This document shows positions 52,770 to 61,729 of a stretch of 64,000 nucleotides of DNA, in pieces. Positions within the stretch are counted from its first letter, which is position 1. Each line of letters begins with the position of its first letter. Source of the stretch: Tolumonas sp008015085. GTDB taxonomy: Bacteria > Pseudomonadota > Gammaproteobacteria > Enterobacterales > Aeromonadaceae. Made by a program: the position numbers and the translations under genes. The stretch is taken from positions 62,001 through 126,000 of the forward strand of contig JAJUJX010000001.1 in the NCBI GenBank assembly GCA_029265125.1, given 5' to 3'. The notes below the pieces were generated by a model, which searched no databases, was not told the origin of the DNA, and saw only the letters and a program-made list of their open reading frames with translations.

Positions 52770-52801
52770 ATCCCGTTCACAGTCATGTGGCGGGATTTTT
52801 T
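52770..52801 (+). terminator. rnpB terminator, overlapping the menE 3' end
   Basis: An ATCCCG / CGGGAT stem followed by TTTTTT ends rnpB. The menE stop codon, on the opposite strand at 52783-52785, lies in its loop. Confidence 0.8.
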
Positions 52802-54156
52802 GTTTCTGCTGCCAGCCGTTGAAATTCCGTACGCTGAATTTTTAACTGTCCTGCCGGTAATTCCGGCCAGTTCAGCCATTGTTTGGGTAACATATAGGCT
52901 GGCAGGAATTGGCGTAACCAATTCGCCAATTCATTGAACGAAATGGCGGATTGCTGCCAGTCGATAAAGCAGGCGCAACGCATTCCCCATTCATCATCTG
53001 GTACAGGAACTACGATGGCTTGTGCAACAGCAGGATGCTGCAGCAATTGTTGCTCTATTTGTTCGGGCTGAATGTTTTCGCCGCCACTGCTGAACTGATT
53101 GTCGATCCGGCCAGTGATCACCAATTCATCATTTTGCCAGTAGCCCGCATCGCCGGTATGAAACCAGCCTTCATCATCCAGAGGCAGTTGGAGTGAACCA
53201 TCGGCCTGATAATAGCCAGCAAACAGTGTCTCGCCTTTTACGCAAATCTCTTTATTTGAGATCGTGACTTGTCGCCCGTTCAGTGGTTTTCCGACTAATC
53301 CGGGTTGACCGGCCTGTGCAGTACAAACCTGCGATGCCATTTCGGATAAGCCATAGCTGACCCAGGGGATCAGCTGCTGCGCTTTGCATTGTTCGATCAG
53401 ACTCTCTGGTAATGGTGCACCACCCAGCAGCAGATGTTTGACATGTGTCTTGGAAAAATGAAATTCAGGCTGTTGCAGCAGACGATAAAGCTGGGTTGGC
53501 ACTAACGAGAGATGCGTGATCGGGGCCATCAGTAGCTGTTCAGTGAGTGAGAGGTCTGCTTGCGGTATCACCACGCAGGCTCCTGCCAGAAAACAACGAA
53601 ACAGGATCGCCAGTCCGCCAACATGAAACAGCGGTAACGATAATAACCAGGCATCATTTTGTTCAATCGGAACGAGGCTGCCACGGGCATTGGCCAGATG
53701 GTTAGCCAGCCGGTGTGCGACGATTTTGGGCGTTCCACTACTGCCAGAGGTAAAAATGAGATTACTGAGCGCGGCATCATCCAACTGACAAGCCTGATCA
53801 GAGAATTGTTCCTGAGAGAAATCGAATTGTAGCTCAGGAGATGGCCAGCGGTAACTGGCATGCACGCGTTGCTGTAATTCCTGCTGTTTCAATACCGGAA
53901 AGGACGGATTGATTGGACAGCAAACTACCTGTTCCCGCCAGCAAGCCCACAGCAACATGACCAGTTCAACGGTATTCGAACTGCATATAAACAGCGGCTG
54001 ACCGGAGCGAATGCCATGTTGCAGCAGTTGCTGTTGTAGCGCATTCAGTCGGGCATCCAGCTGTTGATAACTAAGTGTAAGACCGGCATATGATAATGCC
54101 GGTCGTTCGGGTTGTTGCTGTGCATATAGCCGGATGGGGCAAGTTAACTCTGCCAT
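52783..54156 (-). CDS. menE: o-Succinylbenzoate--CoA ligase MenE
   Basis: MenE activates o-succinylbenzoate with CoA and ATP in menaquinone synthesis. The 457-residue protein is an ANL-family adenylating enzyme: P-loop IFTSGSSGTPKIVAH (about residue 133), VSYGLSEMAS (A5), GWFHTGDAGYW (A7), ITGRIDNQFSSGGENIQPEQIE (A8) and the catalytic Lys in GQLKIQR (A10). It overlaps menC by 13 bp and is the last men gene. Its stop codon lies inside the terminator hairpin of the convergent rnpB gene. Confidence 0.94.
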   Translation of the reverse strand: MAELTCPIRLYAQQQPERPALSYAGLTLSYQQLDARLNALQQQLLQHGIRSGQPLFICSSNTVELVMLLWACWREQVVCCPINPSFPVLKQQELQQRVHASYRWPSPELQFDFSQEQFSDQACQLDDAALSNLIFTSGSSGTPKIVAHRLANHLANARGSLVPIEQNDAWLLSLPLFHVGGLAILFRCFLAGACVVIPQADLSLTEQLLMAPITHLSLVPTQLYRLLQQPEFHFSKTHVKHLLLGGAPLPESLIEQCKAQQLIPWVSYGLSEMASQVCTAQAGQPGLVGKPLNGRQVTISNKEICVKGETLFAGYYQADGSLQLPLDDEGWFHTGDAGYWQNDELVITGRIDNQFSSGGENIQPEQIEQQLLQHPAVAQAIVVPVPDDEWGMRCACFIDWQQSAISFNELANWLRQFLPAYMLPKQWLNWPELPAGQLKIQRTEFQRLAAETKNPAT

Positions 54157-55070
54157 ATGACCTGTAATTTATTAACGTCGATTTGCTGTTTCTCATCCAG
54201 CACGGTATCGGTGAAATAGCGCAGTGTATCCAGTCCGGGGGCTTGTTCCGGCGACCATTCAGTAGCAAGCAACGCCAGTAGCCGGTTACCGAGTTGAGAT
54301 TCATGGCTGGACGAAATGACCACTTTTACACCGTTGGCTTTGGCTTTCACTACCATGTCATGACATTTTTCCAGTGAGCCAATCAGCATGGGTTTGATGA
54401 TCAATGCTTTGAGCTGTGGGAAGTAATCCCAGTTATTTTCACAGCAGAGGATTTCATCCAGGGCGACACCAATTCCGGTGTGGTTAGCAACCGCACGAAT
54501 ATCGGCATACGTTGCACACGGATCCTCAACATACTCAATGTGTGACGGATCGAGATGCCCCATGAAAGTCCAGGCCTCTTCGCGGGTCCATTGCTGATTA
54601 GCATCCAGGATCAGTTTGGTTTTCGGTGCCAGACGGATTAACTCCCGGATCATCGCCAGTTCGTCGCGCATCGGGTAACGGGCGATTTTCAGTTTGATTC
54701 GTAGCGGATAGTCGTATAGCCACTCCTTCCAACTCCAGACAATGTCGTCCGGCGAACCTTGCAGCAACAGGTAAGGCGGCAGCGGTGTATGCTTCAGCAC
54801 AGGCCAGCTGCGGCGCGCGCAATCCAGTCCGAACTGAACAGAAGGGCAAGATACCGGAATGGTTTTGCCTTGCTTAAATGCGGTCAGGAAGGCAATCGTT
54901 TCCTGTTGTGCTTCTTCCAGTGTTTCACGGGAAAAGCCGGGAAGAGGGGCGATTTCACTCCAACTGCTTCCCCAGTGCAACAGCAGTCCTTCACGTTGCT
55001 GAATGGTATGTCCATGAAATTTCAGCGGCTGGGTGAAAGGAAGTTGATAACGGTACAGGGTGATATCCAT
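54144..55070 (-). CDS. menC: o-Succinylbenzoate synthase MenC
   Basis: MenC dehydrates SHCHC to o-succinylbenzoate. The 308-residue protein is of the enolase superfamily and shows the full catalytic set: KLKIAR (Lys pair), ILDANQQW (Asp), IEYVEDPC (Glu), VALDEIL (Asp) and LIIKPML (Lys). It lies 89 bp after menB, with a strong hairpin in the gap, and overlaps menE. Confidence 0.94.
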   Translation of the reverse strand: MDITLYRYQLPFTQPLKFHGHTIQQREGLLLHWGSSWSEIAPLPGFSRETLEEAQQETIAFLTAFKQGKTIPVSCPSVQFGLDCARRSWPVLKHTPLPPYLLLQGSPDDIVWSWKEWLYDYPLRIKLKIARYPMRDELAMIRELIRLAPKTKLILDANQQWTREEAWTFMGHLDPSHIEYVEDPCATYADIRAVANHTGIGVALDEILCCENNWDYFPQLKALIIKPMLIGSLEKCHDMVVKAKANGVKVVISSSHESQLGNRLLALLATEWSPEQAPGLDTLRYFTDTVLDEKQQIDVNKLQVIWQS

Positions 55071-55127
55071 GATGGGCTGTCCTTATCCGCGCTAAATCGA
55101 TCTGCTTATATCATCATATATCAGATC

Positions 55128-55149
55128 CCGGTGCAGCGATCTGCACCGG
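55128..55149 (-). repeat. Intra-operon hairpin between menB and menC
   Basis: A perfect 9-bp inverted repeat CCGGTGCAG / CTGCACCGG with a 4-nt loop lies 10 bases after the menB stop and 57 bases before menC. No T-run follows on the minus strand, so it may stabilise the upstream mRNA or partly attenuate it. Confidence 0.6.
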
Positions 55150-55159
55150 ACTGATTTGA

Positions 55160-56023
55160 TTATGGATTGCGGGTAAATTTGCTGAAGTCAGGTTCGCGTT
55201 TTTCGTTAAATGCGTTGCGGCCTTCCTGACCCTCTTCGGTCATATAGAACAACATAGTGGCATTACCAGCCAATTCTTGCAGACCGGCCTGGCCGTCGCA
55301 ATCGGCGTTCAACGCGGCTTTCAGGCAACGGATCGCCATCGGGCTGTGCTGCAGGATCTCTCGGCACCAGCGTACGGTCTCTTTTTCCAGATCGGCCAGT
55401 GCTACCACGGTATTAACCAGGCCCATATCCAGCGCTTCTTGCGCATCATACTGACGGCAGAGGAACCAGATTTCCCGCGCTTTTTTCTGACCGACCAGAC
55501 GTGCCATGTAAGAGGCGCCCCAGCCACCATCGAACGAGCCAACCTTCGGACCGGTCTGCCCGAAACGGGCATTTTCTGCCGCAATGGTGAGGTCGCACAG
55601 CATATGTAGCACATGGCCTCCACCAATTGCATAACCCGCCACCATCGCTACGACCGGTTTCGGGCAGGTGCGGATCTGGCGCTGGAAATCGAGGACGTTC
55701 AGATGGTGGGTGCCTTCATCATCTTTATATCCACCATAGTCACCACGCACTTTCTGGTCGCCGCCAGAGCAGAAAGCCAGATCGCCGGCACCGGTCAGGA
55801 TAATGACACCCACGTCGGCATCAAAGCGGGCATCCTGCAGCGCTTTCATCATTTCCATTACGGTTAATGGACGGAAGGCATTACGTACCTGAGGGCGGTT
55901 GATGGTGATTTTCGCGATACCTTCGGCTGATTTATGGTAGAGGATGTCCTGAAAATCAGCGCTGCAATCCTGCCAGTCAATCGGTGCATACCAGCGTTCA
56001 TCTTGTGTGTGGTCTAACATCAT
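55160..56023 (-). CDS. menB: 1,4-Dihydroxy-2-naphthoyl-CoA synthase MenB
   Basis: MenB closes the second ring of menaquinone by Dieckmann-type condensation of OSB-CoA. The 287-residue crotonase-fold protein has the oxyanion-hole segments FCSGGDQKVRG and GYAIGGGHVLHMLCDL. QTGPKVGSFDGGWG is the bicarbonate-site region of type I MenB, and NEKREPDFSKF marks the C-terminus. It follows menH by 6 bp. Confidence 0.96.
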   Translation of the reverse strand: MMLDHTQDERWYAPIDWQDCSADFQDILYHKSAEGIAKITINRPQVRNAFRPLTVMEMMKALQDARFDADVGVIILTGAGDLAFCSGGDQKVRGDYGGYKDDEGTHHLNVLDFQRQIRTCPKPVVAMVAGYAIGGGHVLHMLCDLTIAAENARFGQTGPKVGSFDGGWGASYMARLVGQKKAREIWFLCRQYDAQEALDMGLVNTVVALADLEKETVRWCREILQHSPMAIRCLKAALNADCDGQAGLQELAGNATMLFYMTEEGQEGRNAFNEKREPDFSKFTRNP

Positions 56024-56029
56024 GTTCCC

Positions 56030-56779
56030 TCAATGTCCGGAGTAGGTGTTCAGCCAGTGACGGATGACCTGCGCCATGCCGTCAGGGGTTGCCCGATGCA
56101 GGTTATGACCGCCGGGCAGCAGGGTGAGTTGCAGAGCGGGTGCAGTAGCCTGAATCGATTGTCCGACCGTCTGAAACTTGCTGTCTTTAGTGCCGCAAAG
56201 ATACAGCACTGGTGTCGTTGTGGTTTTGATCCAGTCACGATAATCAGGCTGTCTGGCTAAAGAATAGCGGCACAGCACTGTTGTCAGTGAGGTAAAGGAA
56301 TTCAGCGAACGGGCCGCTATCAATGACCGGCGCTCATTGGCTGTCAGGTCGGCAAAGACCGGTTGCTGATACCAATCGGCTAAGACATCAGGCAGTGGCT
56401 CACGGTAAAACCGTCTGGCCCAACCAGCATCATTCCGGGCGCGTTGCTGTTTGGTTTCATCTGTTATCAGACCCGGATGTGCATTTTCAATGATCAGGCT
56501 TTGTAAACCGGCAGGGTTGGTTGCCGCAAACGCCATTGCCAGCCGTCCGCCTAGGGAGTAGCCCAGCAGGTGATACCGTGAGATACCTCGGTGTTGTAAT
56601 TCGGTTGCCAGCCAGTTCGGAAATTGTGCAAGCGATGGGATCGCCGCTTGTTTAAGTGCACCATGGCCCGGCAGGTCGATGGCGATACATTCAATATCGG
56701 GTAACGCGGCAATGAGTGCAGACCAGTCTGCCTGACTGCCCAGAAAACCATGTAGCAGGATCAGTACTGGTTTACTCAC
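56030..56779 (-). CDS. menH: SHCHC synthase MenH (alpha/beta hydrolase fold)
   Basis: MenH eliminates pyruvate from SEPHCHC to form SHCHC. The catalytic triad is visible: Ser in GYSLGGRLAMAF, Asp in YLCGTKDSKF and His in LPGGHNLHR. LLHGFLGSQADW is the oxyanion loop and ADWYQQPVFADL a family segment. The GTG at 56779 overlaps the menD stop as GTGA and gives 249 residues, near the E. coli length (252). A GTG 42 bases upstream is the alternative, with no better ribosome site. Confidence 0.92.
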   Translation of the reverse strand: MSKPVLILLHGFLGSQADWSALIAALPDIECIAIDLPGHGALKQAAIPSLAQFPNWLATELQHRGISRYHLLGYSLGGRLAMAFAATNPAGLQSLIIENAHPGLITDETKQQRARNDAGWARRFYREPLPDVLADWYQQPVFADLTANERRSLIAARSLNSFTSLTTVLCRYSLARQPDYRDWIKTTTTPVLYLCGTKDSKFQTVGQSIQATAPALQLTLLPGGHNLHRATPDGMAQVIRHWLNTYSGH

Positions 56780-58500
56780 ACTGACAGTTTCCGGATCTGC
56801 AGGGCGATGTTTTTCAGCCACTTAGCGGCTTCACCAGTGGTCACATGACATTCTAGTACGGTAGCACCCGTCTGCTGCAAGGCGGCCAGATAGCTTTCTT
56901 TGAAAGATGGTATGTCGTGTAATGCGGTGTAGTTCAGCCCAAACTGCTTAGCACTGGCACTAAAATCCAGGTGATGCGGCAGTTGATAAAAACGTTCGCG
57001 GATTTGATTGTGCTCCGGCACTGGCAGCATATGAAAGATATTGCCGCCGTTATTGTTGATAATCAGCAGCACAAACGGCGAAGTTAGATCCTGCAGTAAT
57101 GCCAGACTGTTCAGATCATAGAGCGTAGAAGTATCGCCAATCAGTAGCGTGGTGGGCTCTGAGGGGTTCGCTTTGGCAATGCCCGTGGCAGTGGCGATCA
57201 AGCCGTCAATCCCGGAAGCGCCTCGATTGGAATAAACATGGGTGGGCTGAGTGCCCGAGGTACCCAGCATATCGAGCAGACGGATCGGCATGCTGTTGCC
57301 CACGAACAGTTGCCCTCTGAGCAGGCTATTGAGCTGATGACACACGGCGGCTTCGCCCCATGCCGGTAATTGCTCTGTGATTAGCGTTGCCAGCGGTTCA
57401 TCCCAAGCAGAAAGGTTGCTCCATCGATTGGGTGTTGTGGCACCACGGTGCGCCTGACACCAGCTTTCTGCATTCATCACAAAACGTTGCTGCACGGGCA
57501 GGCTGTTATCCAGCTGTTCATTCTGTTCTGCAATTTGCCAGCAATGCTGCCAATCATGCTGGTTGATAAACTGCTGCAGGCGCTTGGAAATAAGGTGGCT
57601 ACCAAATAAGAGCAGGGTTTCTGCCTGTGCCAACTCTTCACGAAATTGCGGATGATGCAGCGCCAGATCGGTGTAAGTGATGGCTTGTGGATGGAAACGC
57701 AGCTGTGACTGAATATCGGCAATGAGTGGCCAGCCGGTCTGTTCGGCCAGCACCAGAATTGCGTTGGCATCCTGCTGGCGGGTGAGGCGTCCGGCAATAA
57801 TCACGCCTTTGCGATATCGGATCGTTTCCTGCCAGTCCGGAAGGATAGAACTAGCTGGTGGACGGGCATGGTAAGTCGTCCATGGCTGTGAACTTGTTAG
57901 CCAACGATCCAGCCCCCGCAGTGCGTTATCCGGCAGTTGTTCGCCTTCCTGTGGATATAACGGTTCGCGGAACGGACAGTTGATATGCACCGGCCCTGGA
58001 TTTTGTTGTTGCTGGAAGGCGGCTTGATCCATTTTTGCCAGCAGCCACGACGGGGTAATTTCATGATCCGGTACCGGCAATAACTGTTGATGCACGGGGT
58101 AGTCAGCAAAAATCTGTGTCTGCGAAATGGCTTGATTGGCACCACAGCCGATCAGTTCTACCGGTCGGTCTGCGGTTAACAACCAGAGCGGAATTGCGGA
58201 CTGGCGTGCTTCGACGACGGCGGGCAGTAAATTCGCTACTGCACTGCCGGAAGTGACGATCACTGCAACGGGACGTTGGCTGCCCTGAGCCAGCCCCAGC
58301 GCCAGAAAGCCCAGTCCGCGCTCATCAAAGTGCAGATGCGTTGTTATCTGCGGATGTGCTGCCGCCGCGAGGGTCAGCGGGGTGGAGCGAGAACCGGGTG
58401 CAATGCAGATATCATGAACCCCAAGCCGCACCAGTTCTTCGATTAATAATGCGCTCCATAACGCATGCATGCTGCCGAGCGATGAGAAACGCTCAGTCAT
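56776..58500 (-). CDS. menD: SEPHCHC synthase MenD (ThDP-dependent)
   Basis: MenD adds succinic semialdehyde, from 2-oxoglutarate, to isochorismate. The 574-residue protein is a thiamine-diphosphate enzyme: CIAPGSRSTPLTLAAA and LHFDERGLGFLALG (cofactor-activating Glu) near the N-terminus. The ThDP-Mg site starts at IGDTSTLYDLNSLALL and ends INNNGGNIFHMLP (GD-N~27-NN), about residues 460-500. It overlaps menF by 8 bp and menH by 4 bp. Confidence 0.95.
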   Translation of the reverse strand: MTERFSSLGSMHALWSALLIEELVRLGVHDICIAPGSRSTPLTLAAAAHPQITTHLHFDERGLGFLALGLAQGSQRPVAVIVTSGSAVANLLPAVVEARQSAIPLWLLTADRPVELIGCGANQAISQTQIFADYPVHQQLLPVPDHEITPSWLLAKMDQAAFQQQQNPGPVHINCPFREPLYPQEGEQLPDNALRGLDRWLTSSQPWTTYHARPPASSILPDWQETIRYRKGVIIAGRLTRQQDANAILVLAEQTGWPLIADIQSQLRFHPQAITYTDLALHHPQFREELAQAETLLLFGSHLISKRLQQFINQHDWQHCWQIAEQNEQLDNSLPVQQRFVMNAESWCQAHRGATTPNRWSNLSAWDEPLATLITEQLPAWGEAAVCHQLNSLLRGQLFVGNSMPIRLLDMLGTSGTQPTHVYSNRGASGIDGLIATATGIAKANPSEPTTLLIGDTSTLYDLNSLALLQDLTSPFVLLIINNNGGNIFHMLPVPEHNQIRERFYQLPHHLDFSASAKQFGLNYTALHDIPSFKESYLAALQQTGATVLECHVTTGEAAKWLKNIALQIRKLSV

Positions 58501-59824
58501 GCCAGACGCCCAGCATGCTGTTCAGTTTGGTGTCCAGCTCCTGCCACTCTTCATCGGCATCAGAGCCGGTCAGAATGCCGGCACCGGTATACAGTTCCAG
58601 TTGCTGGTCGTGCCATAAGCCACTACGGATCGCGACGGTAAATTCAGAGACATCCTCACTGATAAAACCGCAGGCACCGGCATACCAGCCACGCTGATGC
58701 TGCTCCAGCGTCCGGATTTGCGCCAGTGCTTTACGCCGTGGTGAACCGCCCACCGCTGGTGTTGGATGGATATTTTTCAGTAATTGCCAGTCGCAGGTCT
58801 CTGTTTTCAGAGTGGCTTCAATTTCCCGTCTGATATGCTGGATGTGTTTTAGCGGAAGGATCTGTGCTTCCGATACCACGGCAGTTTCCGCCAAACCATC
58901 CAGCCGGGTCAGGATATCGGTATGCACAAAGCGGTTTTCCATCCGGTTTTTGCCATCCTGCAGTAATAAGTCGGCTAATTCAGCATCCTGCTCCGGATCG
59001 CCAGTTCGGGGAGTACTGCCTGCCAGTGCTTCGCTGAGCAGCTGACGGTCTTGGCGGCGGAAGAGACGTTCTGGTGAACTGGCGATAAAGCAGCTTTCCG
59101 GTGAGAACTGAAAACCAATATGAAAGCAGGCTGGCGCCGCGCTTTGCCAGCTCGCCAACAGTGACCATGGGTTCAGCGATTGGGTAAAGTTCAGCGTAGA
59201 ACGGCGTGATAGCACGACTTTCGGGATCGTTTTCAGTGCATCGGGTTTCAGTACGGTATCCAGCCATGACATCCAGCGTGTTTTGTCCGGCATATCTTGT
59301 CGTGAATTGAGTTCAGGCTGTGTTGCTGTCAGCGTAGTTTCGGCCTGTAACTGCTGCAGAGCTTGCCGAGCGGCACTGATTTCTGCTGCTGCGTTGCCGT
59401 TTTCAATCCAGAGATTGCAGACTAGATCAGTCTGATTGCCCTGGCGGATCAATTCGATTCGGGGCAGAACAAAACGACACTGGCCGAACTCTTGCCACTC
59501 AGCGGTGACTGGCTGCTGATAATCAAACGCCAGACCACCGTAATAACGTGGATAACTGCCGGCTACAGGACGTTTTTTCCCAGTCAGCTCAGACAGTTGG
59601 TTATAGTCAGTAATTTCTCTGATCGAGCCTAGTGCAGCAAACTCGCGATCCCGTTCACGGGCATGCCAGTATATGCGCGGAAACAGCGGCTGCGCCTGCA
59701 ACCAGCCGATCAGGGAAGTAACATCAATCGCCGTTCGAAGACGAACAAAACCACTTAGTTCAGTTACCGCGAGAGAGTCCAGTTGTTCCAGTAAACGAGT
59801 TTGAGCCAGCATGGGAATTCGCAT
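58493..59824 (-). CDS. menF: Menaquinone-specific isochorismate synthase MenF
   Basis: MenF converts chorismate to isochorismate, the entry to menaquinone. The 443-residue protein has the chorismate-binding domain at the C-terminus: SPERLFRR, LAGSTPRTGDPEQDAELADLLL (about residue 270), HTDILTRL, HIQHIRREIEATL, and HPTPAVGGSPRRKAL. It is the first gene of menFDHBCE and is divergent from menA. The ATG at 59824 or 59812 could be used; neither has a strong ribosome site. EntC-type enzymes are excluded by context. Confidence 0.93.
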   Translation of the reverse strand: MRIPMLAQTRLLEQLDSLAVTELSGFVRLRTAIDVTSLIGWLQAQPLFPRIYWHARERDREFAALGSIREITDYNQLSELTGKKRPVAGSYPRYYGGLAFDYQQPVTAEWQEFGQCRFVLPRIELIRQGNQTDLVCNLWIENGNAAAEISAARQALQQLQAETTLTATQPELNSRQDMPDKTRWMSWLDTVLKPDALKTIPKVVLSRRSTLNFTQSLNPWSLLASWQSAAPACFHIGFQFSPESCFIASSPERLFRRQDRQLLSEALAGSTPRTGDPEQDAELADLLLQDGKNRMENRFVHTDILTRLDGLAETAVVSEAQILPLKHIQHIRREIEATLKTETCDWQLLKNIHPTPAVGGSPRRKALAQIRTLEQHQRGWYAGACGFISEDVSEFTVAIRSGLWHDQQLELYTGAGILTGSDADEEWQELDTKLNSMLGVWHD

Positions 59825-60022
59825 TAATCAGGATGCCATCAGTCGCGATAGGGGCGGGAATCTGCCAAAAGGCGCTGGCATCCGGTATAGTACGCCTGTT
59901 GCAGGAGTGGCGTCCGCCCAGAGAATCGCACCAGTATAGGGCTGGGCGCCGGAAGGGTAAACCCACCTGTTAGCGGTTATCACAAATTGTCATGCAAGAT
60001 CCTGAGAGAAAAGAGTAACCCG

Positions 60023-60931
60023 ATGAATAAACCCCGCTGGAAAGTTTGGTTGCAGGCAGCCCGTCTGAGAACATTGCCACTGGCATGTGCAGCTGTCTTG
60101 CTGGGGAGCGGCCTGGCCGCCGATGCGGGTCGTTTCCGTAGCAGTGTGTTTGTATTATGTCTGCTGACCGCCATTGGTCTGCAGATCTTGTCGAATCTGG
60201 CGAACGATTACGGTGATGCAGTATCAGGCGCAGATAATGAAGAGCGTGTCGGCCCGCAGCGCACCGTCGTGAGCGGCTTAATCACGAAAGAGCAAATGCA
60301 GCGAGCCATGCTGCTGGTGGCGGGCATCACGATTGTTTGTGGCTTATCGCTGCTTTGGACTGCCTTTTCCGGTGACTGGCTGGCGATCCTGACCTTTGTC
60401 GGGTTTGGGGCATTGTCATTGATTGCTGCAGTGACCTATACCGTCGGCAGTCGCCCGTATGGCTATCGGGGGCTTGGAGACCTGTCGGTATTCCTGTTTT
60501 TTGGTCTGCTGGGAGTGATGGGCACATACTACCTGTTTACCCATCAGTTGGATCTGATGTTGATCCTGCCTGCAGCCGGTTGTGGTTTTCTGGCTACCGC
60601 CGTGCTGAATATCAACAATATCCGGGATATGGACACGGATATTGCGACCGGAAAACGCACCTTCGCGGCGCGCATCGGGCGCAAGCGTGCGCGGCTTTAT
60701 CACTGGGTGCTGGTACTTGGCGGTGGTCTGATGGCGCTGCTATTTATCGGATTGCGGGCTGAGACCGCCTGGCCCTGGCTCTGTTTCCCGGCCTGGGGGC
60801 CGTTAATTTCGGCGGCGTGGGTGGTGGAAACATCGCAAGATCCGGTTTTGCTGGATAAACAGCTGAAACGCACCGCCATCAGCAGCCTATTATTTAATCT
60901 ATTGCTGGCAATTGGCTTTGCGCTGGACTAA
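60023..60931 (+). CDS. menA: 1,4-Dihydroxy-2-naphthoate polyprenyltransferase MenA
   Basis: MenA prenylates DHNA to demethylmenaquinone in the inner membrane. The 302-residue protein is of the UbiA family with about nine helices. Two Asp-rich metal-diphosphate motifs are visible: NLANDYGDAVSGAD (about residue 67) and NNIRDMDTDIATGKRT (about residue 205). The ATG at 60023 has an AGAG-type site and MNKPRWKVWLQAARLRTLPLA matches the family start. It is divergent from menF, 198 bp apart. In E. coli menA is far from the men cluster. Confidence 0.94.
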   Translation: MNKPRWKVWLQAARLRTLPLACAAVLLGSGLAADAGRFRSSVFVLCLLTAIGLQILSNLANDYGDAVSGADNEERVGPQRTVVSGLITKEQMQRAMLLVAGITIVCGLSLLWTAFSGDWLAILTFVGFGALSLIAAVTYTVGSRPYGYRGLGDLSVFLFFGLLGVMGTYYLFTHQLDLMLILPAAGCGFLATAVLNINNIRDMDTDIATGKRTFAARIGRKRARLYHWVLVLGGGLMALLFIGLRAETAWPWLCFPAWGPLISAAWVVETSQDPVLLDKQLKRTAISSLLFNLLLAIGFALD

Positions 60932-60974
60932 CCTGATTCTTTCAAGTTCAGGACAGTCTTCTGCAGGAGTGAAT

Positions 60975-61595
60975 ATGGATTTTCACGTTTGGCTTACCTA
61001 TCTGGCAACGACCATTGTTTTCAGTATCTATCCTGGTTCCGGGGCCGTAAATACGATTAGTAACGCAATCCGCTATGGTGTGCGTGGTTCCGTACCTGCG
61101 ATTGCCGGATTACAGCTGGGTTTGTCGATTCACCTGGCTCTGGTCGGCGTCGGATTGGGGACATTGCTGGCTCAGTCGGCCACAGCATTTGCCATTCTGA
61201 AATGGTTTGGCGTCGCTTATCTGGTCTGGCTGGGCTGGGCCAAATGGCGGGAAGTGCCGCAACTGATGAAGGACGGGGTAAACCGTGAGCAAGGCAAACG
61301 CCCTGCCTTGTTCTGGCCGGCGGTTTTTGTCAATCTGACTAATCCGAAAAGTATCGTGTTTCTGGTGGCTTTATTTCCGCAATTTTTACATACCGATTAT
61401 CCACTCTGGTCGCAGGCGCTGATCTTGTCGGTGACCTGTGTCGTGGTAGATATCATCGTCATGCTGGGTTACGCCTCGCTGGCAGCACCACTGACGCATC
61501 TGGTACAGAATGAAAAAGGCATGCGCACCCAAAACCGTATTTTTGGTTCGCTGTTCATTGCCGCAGGTGCTTTACTGTCTGGCGCATCCCGCTAG
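60975..61595 (+). CDS. rhtB: LysE/RhtB-family amino acid exporter
   Basis: A 206-residue inner-membrane exporter with about six helices. It follows E. coli RhtB (homoserine/homoserine lactone efflux) closely: SIYPGSGAVNTISNAIRYGVRGSVPAIAGLQLG, ILKWFGVAYLVWLGW and FVNLTNPKSIVFLVALFPQF. The ATG at 60975 has AGGAG 6 bases upstream. It lies 43 bp after menA on the same strand and may be co-transcribed. The exact substrate is not certain. Confidence 0.85.
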   Translation: MDFHVWLTYLATTIVFSIYPGSGAVNTISNAIRYGVRGSVPAIAGLQLGLSIHLALVGVGLGTLLAQSATAFAILKWFGVAYLVWLGWAKWREVPQLMKDGVNREQGKRPALFWPAVFVNLTNPKSIVFLVALFPQFLHTDYPLWSQALILSVTCVVVDIIVMLGYASLAAPLTHLVQNEKGMRTQNRIFGSLFIAAGALLSGASR

Positions 61596-61609
61596 TTAGC
61601 TTGAGTACG

Positions 61610-61628
61610 GCCGGAGTTAAATTCCGGC
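61610..61628 (+). terminator. Weak hairpin after the rhtB-like gene
   Basis: A GCCGGA / TCCGGC stem with a 7-nt loop starts 14 bases after the stop, followed only by TGTTACTG. Low efficiency is expected. Confidence 0.4.
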
Positions 61629-61729
61629 TGTTACTGCTAATAAATGTTATTCCTGCGATATTTTTCTTTTACCTGCATCACATTTTCCTATAATCAGCCT
61701 CGCATTTTTTGCTGTACCTGAGGTTTGTG

